NCBI GenBank assembly: GCA_048013815.1
Contig: CM106585.1
Coordinates: 21,266,001 to 21,330,000, forward strand
Length of the DNA stretch: 64,000 bases
Reading direction: 5' to 3'
Source: Setoptus koraiensis
Taxonomy: Eukaryota > Arthropoda
Shown: positions 24,301 through 36,789 of the stretch, piece by piece
Numbering within the stretch: the first letter of the stretch is position 1
Layout of the letters: every line of letters starts with the position of its first letter
Position numbers and translations under genes: made by a program
The notes under the pieces: model-generated
The model's database searches: none
What the model was told of the DNA's origin: nothing
What the model saw: only the letters and a program-made list of their open reading frames with translations

Positions 24301-25654
24301 CGCATCTCAGCAAAAAGTGCGCGCGGGCATTGTTTTGCTGACGGAGCTTGTTAGGGGTCAGCGTTGTCTCGCGTCAAGACATTTCGCGGCGGATAATTGT
24401 TTGCTTCGGCCGACAAGACGGCCGAATGCGCCGAATGCGCCGACAGTCGGCCGAACGAACGACCAGCCAACTGACTCGAGTCGATATTGTGTGACGAGCA
24501 CCATGATGGACATTGTTTGATGCAAGCCATCGAGCATTGTATCAAATGTACGAATGTTGAAATCTGTGCCGCCGCTGCTGTCGGCCCACTGACTGGCTGT
24601 CAAAAGGTGCGCGCATACACAAATTGGCAACGAGTGGCCAGGTATGATGAGAATGAAAAGAATAGAGCGATGCGATCATTAATTATGTTCCAAACTTGAC
24701 AACTTGAACGGACAGCGAACCATATTTCAGCTTCGGTTCGCACATTCATACACGCAGAATGCGACGCGGAATATAAACAGAACGCGATGCGAGCGAGCCT
24801 GAGAGAATGCGCCACCATGCGTCGTGTATAATATGAGAGAGAGATTCGCGAGATTCGCGAGAGCACAACAGGAATGATAATGGAATAATCCGAGCCGCGC
24901 TGACCCATGCGCCCAGTGACGGCCGAATCCGTGCGCATCTGACTGCACCGACTGCATGAATGCGTCTACCGTCGGATCGGCGCTGTCCGCGGCCACGGTT
25001 ACGGTGCCAGCGCGGTCGAGCCGAGTGACGACGAAGCCCGGAGACGGCAACAAGCTTCGATTGTGAACTCACACCATGCAAGTGGCGCGCCGAAACGAGC
25101 GGCCGACACTTTGCTGGGGGCGCCCATCGATCTCACGCGAATAATACGCGAATAGTAATAATAACGATAAGTATTTGGCCACTCGGCCGTCGTCTGGACA
25201 TTCGCACATTCGGCCGTCTGGCCATTTGGATGTTTGGCTGTCTGTGGCTATCTGGATATTTGGATATTTCGGGCTATTCGGATATTTGGATAGTTCGGGC
25301 TATTTGGAACAGGGACGGGCAGTCTGGACGGGCGGATTACGGCTGGACATTTGATAGCGACACTCACGGGCAAACAGATGACAACAACAACAACAAGTTT
25401 ACCTGTGCGCATCGTGATAACATTGTGTGTTGTATCTGTGTGTGCAGCGTCATACCATCACGGGCATCATCGGCGAGCTAATCCGTTGCCAAATGGTCAA
25501 TTTTTGCAACTTATAATTTATAACTAGCCCAATGAGTGTGTTGGTCTAGTTTGGCCACAGCGCCTGATTAGCTGCTAGTGCAGCGGGCGCCACTAGTTAC
25601 CATTTGCCATCAGCTGGCAAGCTCGCAGGTAATCGCAAAGAGTCGTCAAGTGGT

Positions 25655-25745
25655 CAAACAGCCCAACAGCCCAACAGCCCAACAGCCCAATAGCCAAATA
25701 GCCAAACAGTCGAACAGCCAAATAGCCAAATGGCCGAATAGCCCC
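25655..25745. repeat. 9-bp degenerate minisatellite
   Basis: Copies of CAACAGCCC grade into AATAGCCAA. A related array in reverse orientation (ATTTGGCTA type) lies at about 22133-22195. Confidence 0.88.
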
Positions 25746-26596
25746 TAATAAGCAGCCTGCCAAACGGCCAAACGATGGAACAAGCAAACAAATAATCAGC
25801 TAGCGCACACGAAACAGGTATCATATGGGCTCATTAAGCATATCGGAGGCGCTCAATATTTAATTACATATATTACCTGCGTTGCGTAATATAATCAGTG
25901 CGGTGCGGTGCGCTTGCGACGCCAACTTGTCTTGATTGCTGAGCGAGACACTGAGATGCGGATGCTGACGCCGATGCAAATGGTTATGATTAATGATTGA
26001 GCTCATGGTCGTCGTCGTGAAAGGCGCTCGCAGCCGATATAGTTGATATGGTGATGCAGTTGATTCAGATGATAGAGCTGACGCAGTTGATATAGAGCGA
26101 GAGCAAGTTATTGACGACCATCTTGTTGTTGGTGTCTCTGGTTGCCAACTGATCGCATTAGTTGCATGTCACACACAAACTGATTGTAATCGTCACAAGT
26201 TAACATGATTAATATTGCCAATTTAGACCAAATAATCTCGCTGACCAACAACGACAATAACCAAAAACAGGCAACAACAACAGCGAGCGACTTGTGCGAT
26301 ACAAGTCGACGCTCACAATTGGCGCTATTATTAGCGATTGTCATTCAGCGCAATCTAGCCCCATCTAGCTCGTCATGTAACACGACAACTGTTAAGATCT
26401 CTGATTTAGAGCAAAGATAATGATAGATTGTCAGGCGCTGGCCGTGTTTGTGTGCCGTATAAATCACGCACGCTCGGCCCAAACAGATAACTGAGAGAGG
26501 CTGGGCGTCGCTGGGGCGACAAAAGTTGTTGCTGTCTCACTTTTCACTTTTGCTGCCATCGTCATGGTTTGGCATTCGCTGGCACACACATTTGCA

Positions 26597-26631
26597 TGTC
26601 ATTTGCTGGTCAACAACGCCAGCAAATGACA
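26597..26631. other. perfect 13-bp hairpin
   Basis: TGTCATTTGCTGG (597-609) pairs with CCAGCAAATGACA (619-631) around a 9-base loop. Confidence 0.8.
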
Positions 26632-27646
26632 ACAACATTGCACACACACACAATTACATTGAATAACGGCAAACTACGGCAAAATAATCTCACAAACAAA
26701 TCACTATAACAATGTACAACAGTGTTACATAATACAACACGCCACACGTCAGACACCCGACAGACACAGATAACAACTAATGATACGCCAACGACGCCCC
26801 AACGATAGCGCCACTGATACAACTTGTATCAACGGCCCCTTCCGGCTGTCGGCGTATCGCTGGTGGCGGGCGCGCGATCGGTGCGCCACCAATGTGCGAT
26901 ATGCTCACATTATAGCGCACACGTTATAAACGCAACCATCATTATGGTCTCGAGACTCGCGACTAATTGATTGCGATTGGCTCTCCTGTCTGCGGCTGGC
27001 CGGTCGCGTTGGCGGCTGCTTGCGTTGGGGGCTGGTCGCGTTGGCGGCCCGTCGCGAGCCTCACGTTGGCGGGCCTCGCCATGGGTGTGCCTATAACGAC
27101 GACCGTACAACACCGGCCAAAACAAACAATGTGTGCGTCTATGGGACCTATAAGAAGCGTGACAGGGCCAGACGTTTGATTGACGTTGACGAGTCGGCCG
27201 TGCCATTATAGGCGCCAGTGCGGTGGGCATGGCGAAATATTGAAAGCGAACCAGCGAAATAGTCCAATCAATCATGGCGAATCAACTGGGCCGCTTGTTG
27301 CAGCGCTCGCCGAGTGAATAATGATGTAGCCGGCATGTAAATGGAATGATGGCCACGCCAGATAACTCGATAATAATGATGATAATAATGATGGCCCACG
27401 CTCGTTGGCTCGTTGGCTCGCCGGCCAGGTAGTGGTTTGATAGACGAATTAGTGGCTTGTCTCTGGTCGCAAGCGAAGGCATCACACGAGAGTAGACAAC
27501 TCTTAGGTCTACTTAATCAAATTGCCCGTCTGCGTTTGTGTGTGCGCAACATGTCGGGCCGCACCGCCGGATAATCGTCATGCCGAGCACCGCGATCATG
27601 ACGCCGGCTATCATGGCGGCGAGCATGGTTGCCCACTCAGTGGGCC

Positions 27647-27710
27647 GCTATCATGCTATCGTGCTACCATGCTACCATGCTGCCATGCTGCCGTGCTATC
27701 ATGATATCAG
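27647..27710. repeat. 8-bp minisatellite, 8 units
   Basis: Eight octamers of the GCTACCAT / GCTATCAT / GCTGCCAT type in exact register. Confidence 0.88.
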
Positions 27711-28259
27711 GCCGTATCACGGCCAGCGAACGCAGCGAGCGAGATTACGAAAAAACGAAACGAAATGATTTGATGGAAGAGAGAGAGAGAGAGATGAATA
27801 ATAAGACAAGAGTGAAAAATTGCCCCTCATAGTTCGTGCTCATTTTCGCATCATTCAATCATCAATCAATGCGACAGGTAAGAGGGCGGCGGGCACCTCC
27901 CCCGGCCGGCTGGGCAGCTTGTTTCTATAGCTGGGCAGCGCTTGTTTCCATAGCTGGGCAGCGCTTGTTTCTATAGGATCGCTAGAATAGCTCGTTGTGG
28001 GCCGCGGACAGCGCGGCCGGCGCGGGACAGCCAACAATGATTGACTGACTTTCGGCCGGCATCATTAGCAGCTCCGTCTGTCCGGCGCGCAGTTTTTAGC
28101 TGAGCCGAGCTTTTGGCTTTTGGCTTTTGGAAGCGACTTGCGGCGCAACGGCGGCCAACGTGACGCCGCTTAATTAAACAACAGGGCCGACTTTGCATGT
28201 TGCGTATATTCACATTGATGCAAGTATATACATTGCAAGTATTTGTCTGTTGGCACAAT

Positions 28260-28282
28260 GCGAGTCGCATTATGCGACTCGC
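28260..28282. other. inverted repeat, 11-bp arms
   Basis: GCGAGTCGCAT and its exact reverse complement are separated by one base. Confidence 0.85.
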
Positions 28283-29406
28283 GCTCCCGTCGCAACGAAG
28301 CGACACCTGGTGTGGCCGGCACGCCAAATGATTAAATTTGAACTGGGCAACTCGAAAATTGAAGAATTGAAAATTGAGATGAGCGAACGTTTGAGTTCGG
28401 CCCGACGTCCGACGTTCGACGGCCCGACTGGCGGCCTGATTTATTGAGGCGCGTCTCGTTTGAATTATGCTGACTGCGCCGACGATCGATTGGGGCCCCC
28501 TTGCGTTGGCAAGGTGCGCGTCGCGGGCCAACGCAAATACCTGGCCGACGGATTGACTGGCCGACGGCATACACACACAATCCATGCGTGAATATATATA
28601 AATGCATGAATATATAGGGCGAGTCGCAAATCAAGTCGCCCTATGAGCCGGCGCCAAGTGAGCGAATAAATATAGAGATTATAGAAAATGGCCGAGTTGC
28701 AATAATGGGGCTGCATGCGGAGCGCGGCAAATAAATTTATAAATATGATTTGTTGCGCCCCGCTCATGATTGATGCCTGGCAGTGCCCGCTCGAGATACC
28801 TTTGGCCAACGGCGCGCCGCCAGCAAAAGCCGGCCGAGCTGACGGCTGTAAATCATGTTTCATTTCGTCTGTCACGAGCATAAATATAAATATATATGAA
28901 TTGTCGTTGTTGGCGCTTCCTCGGCGCTTCTCACCTTGGCCGTGGCACGCTGGCGCAGTGACAAGCGCCAGCGCAGTCAGCGGCGGCAGCATAAGTCAAT
29001 ATCATACAGGCAGCCCCACTGAGGCATAATGGCGCTAGCGCCCGCTAAAATGGCAGCGCCATGATGGACGATTCATGAGTTATGGCACCTATAGTTTTGG
29101 GGCTGTCGTGCCGCGGCGCCAGTACGCGACACAATACATGCAATGCAAACAGTAAGCGAGCGAGCGGGCAAGAGCTGCGATCCATACGACACACGAGCCG
29201 CGGGCCGCAACAATATGCGCCCGGCGCGACAACCAATCACGTCCTGTCAATGCCTTACGTACGTGCCCCGCCGGCCCACCCCCAATACGGGCCTGCCTCC
29301 GTCCATGTCGGCGGCGCGAAGCTGCGCGCGCCAAGCGTGTGCGTGCCTCCCTCGGCCGGCCGCCGGCCCAACTTGCGTCGGCCGTTGGGGCGCCAAAAGT
29401 TGCGAC

Positions 29407-29492
29407 TTGGGGGCGCACGGTTTATGGGCGCACGGTTTGTGGGCGCACGGTTTACGGGCGAAGGGTTTACAGCGCACGGTTTATGGCGCACG
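29407..29492. repeat. 15-bp minisatellite
   Basis: About five copies of GGGCGCACGGTTTAT, with later copies one to three bases shorter or changed. Confidence 0.9.
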
Positions 29493-32400
29493 GCCCAGAT
29501 AGGCGCACATCAAACGGGATGACAGCTAAAAATGGTGGCAATAAATATAAAATTAATGTCACACTCGCTGGATATTTAACTCGTCGCACACCCAGCGCCG
29601 CCCAGACATTTGAGGGGCCCGCTATAGGTCAGCGGCCGGCTGCCTGTTCGGCAGTCGCGCTGCTCTCTCAACTGTGACACCGGCCTCACGCCCGCCCATT
29701 GTTGTGGCGGCAGCGCCCCCTGGCGCCGGCGCGAGCCCCACCGAGAGTGAGTGCCGACGAGCGCCGACGGGCCCCGACGAGCGGCCCGTCGGCCGCTCGA
29801 CAACAGCGACGATGGCACGATTTATGCCGCTAATGGCCGACAATGTGTGTGACCGTGACAGATGAAAATAATGAACATGATCACGCTGTTGTGTTGTCGT
29901 CGGCGCGCGTTGTTGTTGCCGCTAAAAATCAACCAATGATAATTCGAGCCAATAAGGCTTCGCCTGGCCGGGGGGTGTCACCGCGGCCAGGCACAGATTT
30001 GATTTCTATAATGGAGATAGCTCGCTGCGGCGCGCTGACTTGTGGCGCTATGGCCGCAACGTGCTCATTACGGCCACCATTTGCGACACACACACACACA
30101 CAAATGCGCGCCACTCAAACACGTTGCAGCGGCACAACTTGATCCCGTGTCGTGCGCTATGCGCCAATGTTGCGCTATGCGCCAGCGTTGTGCGCTATGT
30201 GCCAGCGTATGCGTGCCAGCCAGCGATTTCCGATCGGCGGGGCCCCAGTCGCGACGCAACAGCAACAACAGTCGTCAACGGCGGCATCAACATCGACATC
30301 AACAATCAACATCACGGCCGTCGTCATCGGCGGCAGCATGTTAGCAGTCAATGGACAGTTGTTGTTGCTGTTGCAATAATTCATAATAATAGTAATAATA
30401 ATAATTTTGCGAATATTCTCCGCTCGCTGTGTCGCTCTCTGGGTCGCTCTCTGAATCGCATGCGACGCGCCAGACGCGCCTATTGTCTCTGGGAGTCACT
30501 CATGGTGCGCCAGTCCGTGGGTAATAGCGACCTCGCGCTCTAATCATAGCCTCATGCCATATGTGCTCGGCTCGGGTCGCCGTGATGGGTGCCACCACTT
30601 TGCTGGCTGGCTTTGTGTCGCGCAGCGTTTGCTAGGGGCGGTCATCAGTGCGGCCAGTTGAACACATCCAGTTAACTTGTCCATGAATGATTTGTATGTT
30701 TTCTCAGTGTGTATTTGTTGCGGTATCATCAACAGTAATAATGATAATTTATTATCCTTTCTTCTTTTGCTTCTTCATCATCTTTCTTCTTTGTCGGGCC
30801 CCTTTCTCTCGGTCGCCCCACTGGCTCCTCCCAAGGCTCCCAAGGCCTGTTAGCTGTTGTGTCGATTCGCCATGCCGAAAATCAACATCATGTGTGATGT
30901 CATATGCACGCATACCACATGAGCAGCTAACAAACGACAGCCAGCACGAACATGTAGCGGCCATTTTTCACTCGTGCGACACAACTTTATACATATGAGC
31001 GATATAGTATATATCTGATATAATCTAAATGGTTAGTTTGGTGGTGGTCGTCGTCGTTGTAACGCTCGTTGGCGCTTTGGTTGGCGCTGCTGTCGCTGCT
31101 GCTGCTGCTGCTGTTGTTGTCGTGTGCGTATATGCAGGCCAACAATCATTCAGTCGGCTCTCGCTGGTGGCTCTGACTGGATGTAACAGCCACCAGCAGC
31201 AGTGAGGCCGCTCCAAAGCGTCTGTAAATTAAGACGACAGAGCGCTGGTTCTGGCATCATGAGTGACTGATACACAGCGAGAGAGCTAACAAACCAAAGA
31301 CCGACAGCCAGAGCGAGAGTTGTTCTCATCCATAAATCAAATCATCATTATGAATTCCAACTCCATTGTTCTCGCTTTGTTTCTCACTGAAACTTGTTAT
31401 TGATGGTTAAACTCTCACGCAGACTCCAACATCGTCAATCAAATGTCAAAAAATTATGTTCTTGTCGGGACTTGTGTGCCCTTAAAAGGTCTCTCTGTTG
31501 GCTGCTGGTGCTGCCGCCGCCGATTTGAGCCCTCGAGGAGGTAGCGGCCATTTTCACAAATTGCACTGTGCTGCATCAGCAGCAGCGGCAGCGGCTGCAT
31601 CAGTTGGCCAGTGCCAGCGATGCGGCCAAAGCCAACCAAAAGTTACGTAATGCAGTGCCGTGCAATCTCACTAGTTGAGCTCTCACAAGTTGTTAGCTCG
31701 GCGAGTTTGGGAGTTTTGAAAATGGCGCTCCAACTTTTTTAGCACGTGTTGCGCATTCGAAGGGCGCACCAGAAAGCCATGTAACCGGACCGAATTGTGA
31801 TCCAGTGACCTGCATCAGTGCACTATAACAGCCAGCAGCGGCGCACTGTGGTGCCGCGCCATATAGAAGATAGCGGCGGTGGGAATCTCGCTAAGAATTT
31901 GGGGACAATTAATTTTAGTCGTGGAAAATTTACATATACGAGAGCCAAGAATTGATGATACATGTCAGAGGAATAAATCAATAAATTGACGTTATCTACA
32001 CAGATAAACATCGTGCACACAAATACACCGAGAGCGACCGTGAGTCGTCATTGTATCGACGTTCTACATTGGCGACAACAAGCAACGACCGACAACAGTT
32101 GGATAAAATGATGAATAGCTGATCCGCGCGGAATTGGTCCATTTCTGTTTTCAGTTGTCCTGTGTCGTTTTTTGTCAAGTTTACTTAATCATCATCACCA
32201 TCGTGGTGCGTGAGGAAGTGAAATGCAGAGACAGTCGGACAGGCTGACAGAAGAAAGAATATGCAAGACGAAGCCAGCAGTATACGAATGGAGGATGACG
32301 AACCAAACGAGTGTGGCAAATATAGCAACTATCGGGCAACAACAACGACGAGATCCAGAAATGTAGAAATACACAGATACACAATCTATTTCCACTCCAC

Positions 32401-32610
32401 CTAGTGTGTGTGTGTGTGCCAATGGTTGACAATGTAATTAATCATCTCTTTCTATTTTCACCTTGAGACTTGGTATGGGTCCAATTCAGCGTGCACAATT
32501 GCAACCGATGGACGACAGAAATAAGTCGACGACAAACCAAATCTATCCGCCTGCCACTAAAAGCTGACGACCATAATTTTTGACTGACATCCAACTGACA
32601 CAGGCCGAAC

Positions 32611-32690
32611 CGAATGGAACCAAATGGAACCGAATGGAACCAAATGGAACCGAACGAAACCGAACGGAGCCGAATGGAACCGAATGGAAC
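32611..32690. repeat. 10-bp minisatellite, 8 units
   Basis: Eight decamers CGAATGGAAC / CAAATGGAAC in exact register, with two diverged copies (32651-32670). The open frame on the minus strand across it is repeat-made and not a gene. Confidence 0.94.
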
Positions 32691-35600
32691 CGAAACGCAC
32701 ACACAGCAGTGTTGCCCAAACCAACAATCTGACAAACTACAGTCAACCGCAGCAAAGCTGCCACTAATGAATAATGGTGCTAGCTGTCTCAACTTGAACA
32801 CCGGCGACCATACAAACAGAGACACTGTTGTTTTCTGTTGGCTGTTGTTGGAACACACACACGCACACATACTGACATGCCCTGAAACGGGCCAAAGAGC
32901 CGGGCAATAAATATGTACGCATGATGAAATTCGTACTTGTTGCGATTGTCGTTGGTCCCCAATGTTTTCCCCACAAACAGAGATTCTATATCCCAGAGAC
33001 TCCACGAGTGTCTGATCATCAGAGTGCAATTGTGACATTTTCACCCCCAATCAATCGATCAGGCATTCTGATTCAAGAAGTTTGACACGACCGTCGTACA
33101 ACAAGCCCGATTCAGTAGTTTATAATAATGAACAACTTTAAACAAAGGCCAGAGCGAGTTGCGGGTTCCAACTAGGCAAGCATTGTTAGCCACGGGTCGC
33201 TGGGACGCGCGCATCTCATTTTGATTGCCAGTCATATAATTGGCGGACGCAGTGCAATCTCGCCAAGACATGACAATGGGACTGCTTTATAATGCTCAAA
33301 TGATTGATTTGGGATAATCATTCATTCACAATTAGTGATATAACCGCATATATGGTGTGTGAGTTTGATCTTTCTCTCCGCCAGGCTGACTACCGTGTCA
33401 AGAGAACAAGGCCTTTTTTTGGTGGCCAGCATCTTATTGATCGCTCTAAACTGTAATGCAAGAAGAAATACGTGCGACTGAAGGCACCTGTTTGTTTGGC
33501 ATATGGGGTGGGGATAAAAAGAAGACACTACAGGTTTTTTTTCTGCAAATGCATATCGTGCTGCTGCGGCTGCCGGCAAACATTAGCAAACAATTCCACA
33601 AAATGAACAATGCAACATAGTGAAATTGGCCAGTGCAGACGATTCACAGTTTGTCGAAATATGTAAATCTAGATCCATCATCATCCGATAAACGTATGGA
33701 CGAAAGAAATAAACTGAGAAAGGGCGATAAAGAAACATGATTTATCATTGCTTAGTTTAGCTGGGATAGTTCCAACACGGGCACACATTTAAGTCATAAA
33801 TTCCAGCATCGAGATTGATGGTTGTTTGACAGTTGATCAATTGACGATTGATTGACCACTGGGGCAACCAAGGGGACCGGCCGTACCAATGAAAGATGGA
33901 TCTCTTTTTTGGTTGGTCCAGCGCGCACACATTAAACACAATGAATAATGTGCGATCATCAACAAACAACAACGTTCAACATAGTGAACATCGAGCACCA
34001 CCAGTAGGTGTAAGACTGAATAAACACAATGAGATGGGAAGGTATAAAAAGCGCATGCAAGCAATAAGAGGCAAAAAACCTTGACATTTGGTCTAGCAGC
34101 TCTTTAATCGTTTTCAGCAAAATGATTAATTGATTGATAGTTGCCAAAGTTAGCCTCAAAGTTTGCTCTCAATAGTTTTCGACCATTAGTCAGTTAGTGG
34201 TTGGTTGGTAGGCAGACGGTCAGTCAGTCAGTCAATCGGCCAGACAGATCAGTTTGGTTGTTTTTGGTGGTGAGCAGGAAGAAGGAATGCAGTATGAGAG
34301 AAAAACAACAATAGTTGAAATAGCAGTAGTATGATAGTTGCTGCAAAGGAATACACACTTCTCAGAATGTGACCTACCGAAATCATACTACCACCGATAC
34401 TGCAGCATTCTTTTCCAATCAAATCAATCAAGATCAAAAACTACTTGTTCGTGCGCTTTCTGAAGGAAAAAAAAGCAAGAAGAACCAACAGAAACACCTC
34501 TGCTAAGCTAGTTGGATTTTACTGAGAGCACCCTCGTCATTTACTCATTTAACCTTAACTGGACCATTGTTTCAGAATTGATATTCGACAAATGGACACT
34601 AAGTGCAATGTTTACACGCTACGAGTCGATGAAAAATCCAAGCTATTCTTCCATTCACCCGTCGACACATATATTCTAGGTGTAAACACACAATTTTGTT
34701 ACATATAGTATTGTTCTTGGTTCTAGTGGCGGTGTCGAAGCGATAATGACAATGACGTTGAAAGTGTAAAATCATCATCAGTGACAATCATCAATCAGGC
34801 GATTATGATCATCAGCATTATGATCAGGAAATGAGCGAGAGAGACAGAGATAGGATAAAATTTGGCGCGTTGTAGTGCGATTTATCATTAGCAAAAGAAG
34901 ATAATAGTCATTAATGGTCACGAACGAGGCTCGTCGAGCCTCTCGTTTTCTCTCGGGTGTGTGCTGCAGCTTTATCATTGACGAGTTATAGGATGGTATT
35001 ACGTTTGGTGTGAGAGAGTTTTATTGTTCTTGATAAATCATGCGATGACACGCATTTATGCAAACAACAAAAACTTTACAGAGGATAGAAAAATTTTAGT
35101 GGGGAGAGAGAGAGAGAGAAAATGGACAGGGGCACAGCAAAATGAAGAAAATAATGACTGATAAACGATACTAAAGCCACTATGTACCAGTGGTAGGTTT
35201 CTGTCGTAGTGTAAGCCAAGCCCACCAGTGTGTTTTTGTGTACTATAGCGCTATTTGCGACTGTGAAAAAGATTATACTACTGAGATTTCTCTAATCTCT
35301 TGGTTAAATCATATAGTAGTTATATCGCCTTGGTTTATTATTGCCACTCACTTTGAAACATACACCCAACAACTTATACTTTTTGTATTTTCATCTTTCA
35401 GGCTCGTGCCAAACAAAGCCTGTCTCTCACTTTTCATGACTTATGATTAATATTTTTCACGTTTTACGTAAGAACTCAGCTAAAGCTACTACCGGCTCAC
35501 ATCCATGGACACATTCATCCCGTTATAAGAGGAGGAGGGTGGGAGAGAGGGAGGGATAACTGTGATCTGCTAGATAGCGCATAGAATAATCATAATAATA

Positions 35601-36777
35601 TCCGTCTATATATTATCAATTTTCTCTTTCTCTCTTGCGCCTCGTTAGAGAGTGTATGTAGAGAGCAGTTAGCAGGCAGTTTAAACAACTGGCTCACTTG
35701 CGACAACAGCTATCAGCCAGCCAGACAGCCAGCCAAACAATCTATCTTGTTAGAAATCATCTCTTTCTCACTGTATACTTAGTACTGAGAAGGGGTGAGG
35801 GTGATTCGTTAAAATTTTAAAAAGTCAAAAAGGAAGAAGATACTAAGCCAACAATAGCCACCAGAGCGATAATCATTTATTGTTTATCTCTCACATACAT
35901 TTGGCATTGTTTAGAGGCGCCGTTGGAATAAAACTATATCATCATCAATGACGAATGCGATGCAAGCTCAGCTATTTACACCAGTTGTGCATAGATCCGT
36001 GAAATGTGTTTGTGACTATGCCAGAGTGTCCGCAGTGGGGCTTTCATTCATTTCATTTTCATTTCTCTCTTTTTATCCTTATCTCTCGCATTAGCGTTGA
36101 TAATAGTGTTTGAAGCGCGAACAGCAACGCTATTATTAGACGATACGATTGATGACTGGCGCTTGTCGTCAATGTATCCTCTTGGAAAGATCCCAATGTC
36201 ATTTTGTATCATTGTATAATAAGTGACTTTGCATGGGCCTGCTGATACTGAAGCTCATCATGAGCGTCATTGTCACGGTGCCTTGGCTATAAATGATTAT
36301 TATGCTTGCTGGGAGGAATAAGACCCAAATATTCATCTATCATAATGATCAATGGTTTATTGAGGAAATGCACACACGCACCAACAGACGACAACCGGCG
36401 AAGCTGGCGAAGGAGAGAATAATAACAATAACCAATATCGCACCGCTATGGCACAACTTGCGAAAGGTGTGAATCGAGTGTCTGATTCTGGCATACTAAC
36501 TATCATCAATGTAGACTCCTCTCTCTCTCTCTCTCCCGCTCTTTCACCGCTTTAACAGGTAGACAGAGCTCGGCCTGCGATAACGAGATTGAGAAAGAAA
36601 GGGACGCAATTTTCATTATCATTAACGCCGTTGCTGTGGCTCCAACATTTCGCTACTTTGTGTCGAGATAATAATAATAACTGTGCATCAGATAATGGTG
36701 ACATACTGTAGGTGTAAATTCTGTATTCGTTGTGGCTTTTCTCTATTACGTGTTATTTATCCACACAAATAAATCGT

Positions 36778-36789
36778 GGCGCCATCTAG
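36778..36789 (-). promoter_or_regulatory. CTCF-like core motif
   Basis: The minus strand reads CTAGATGGCGCC, which fits the 12-base SYAGRKGGCRSY core of the CTCF consensus. The upstream CCA of the full consensus is absent. A single motif match in 32 kb can arise by chance. Confidence 0.25.

Larger units (their letters stand above)
13601..30700. other. CpG-rich gene desert packed with short tandem repeats
   Basis: Across 17 kb no reading frame shows recognisable protein motifs. The longest frames (about 100-200 codons) exist because GC-rich repeats avoid stop codons. The region is dense in microsatellites (GTTGCT, CAACAACGACAG, GT, CT) and degenerate minisatellites with 8-23 bp units. Its position upstream of a developmental regulator makes regulatory DNA likely, but that is inference. 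Confidence 0.65.

Noticed and set aside
27971-28585. Minus-strand 204-codon open frame.
   Set aside because: Overlapping long frames exist on several strands here, the peptide has no recognisable motif, and high GC content explains the lack of stops.
28465-28992. Minus-strand 175-codon open frame.
   Set aside because: It overlaps other equally long frames, has no homology I can recognise, and lies in GC-rich desert.
32442-33050. Minus-strand 202-codon open frame with SVPFGSIRF-type repeats.
   Set aside because: The repeat is the translation of the 10-bp minisatellite at 32611-32690; the rest has no gene-like features.
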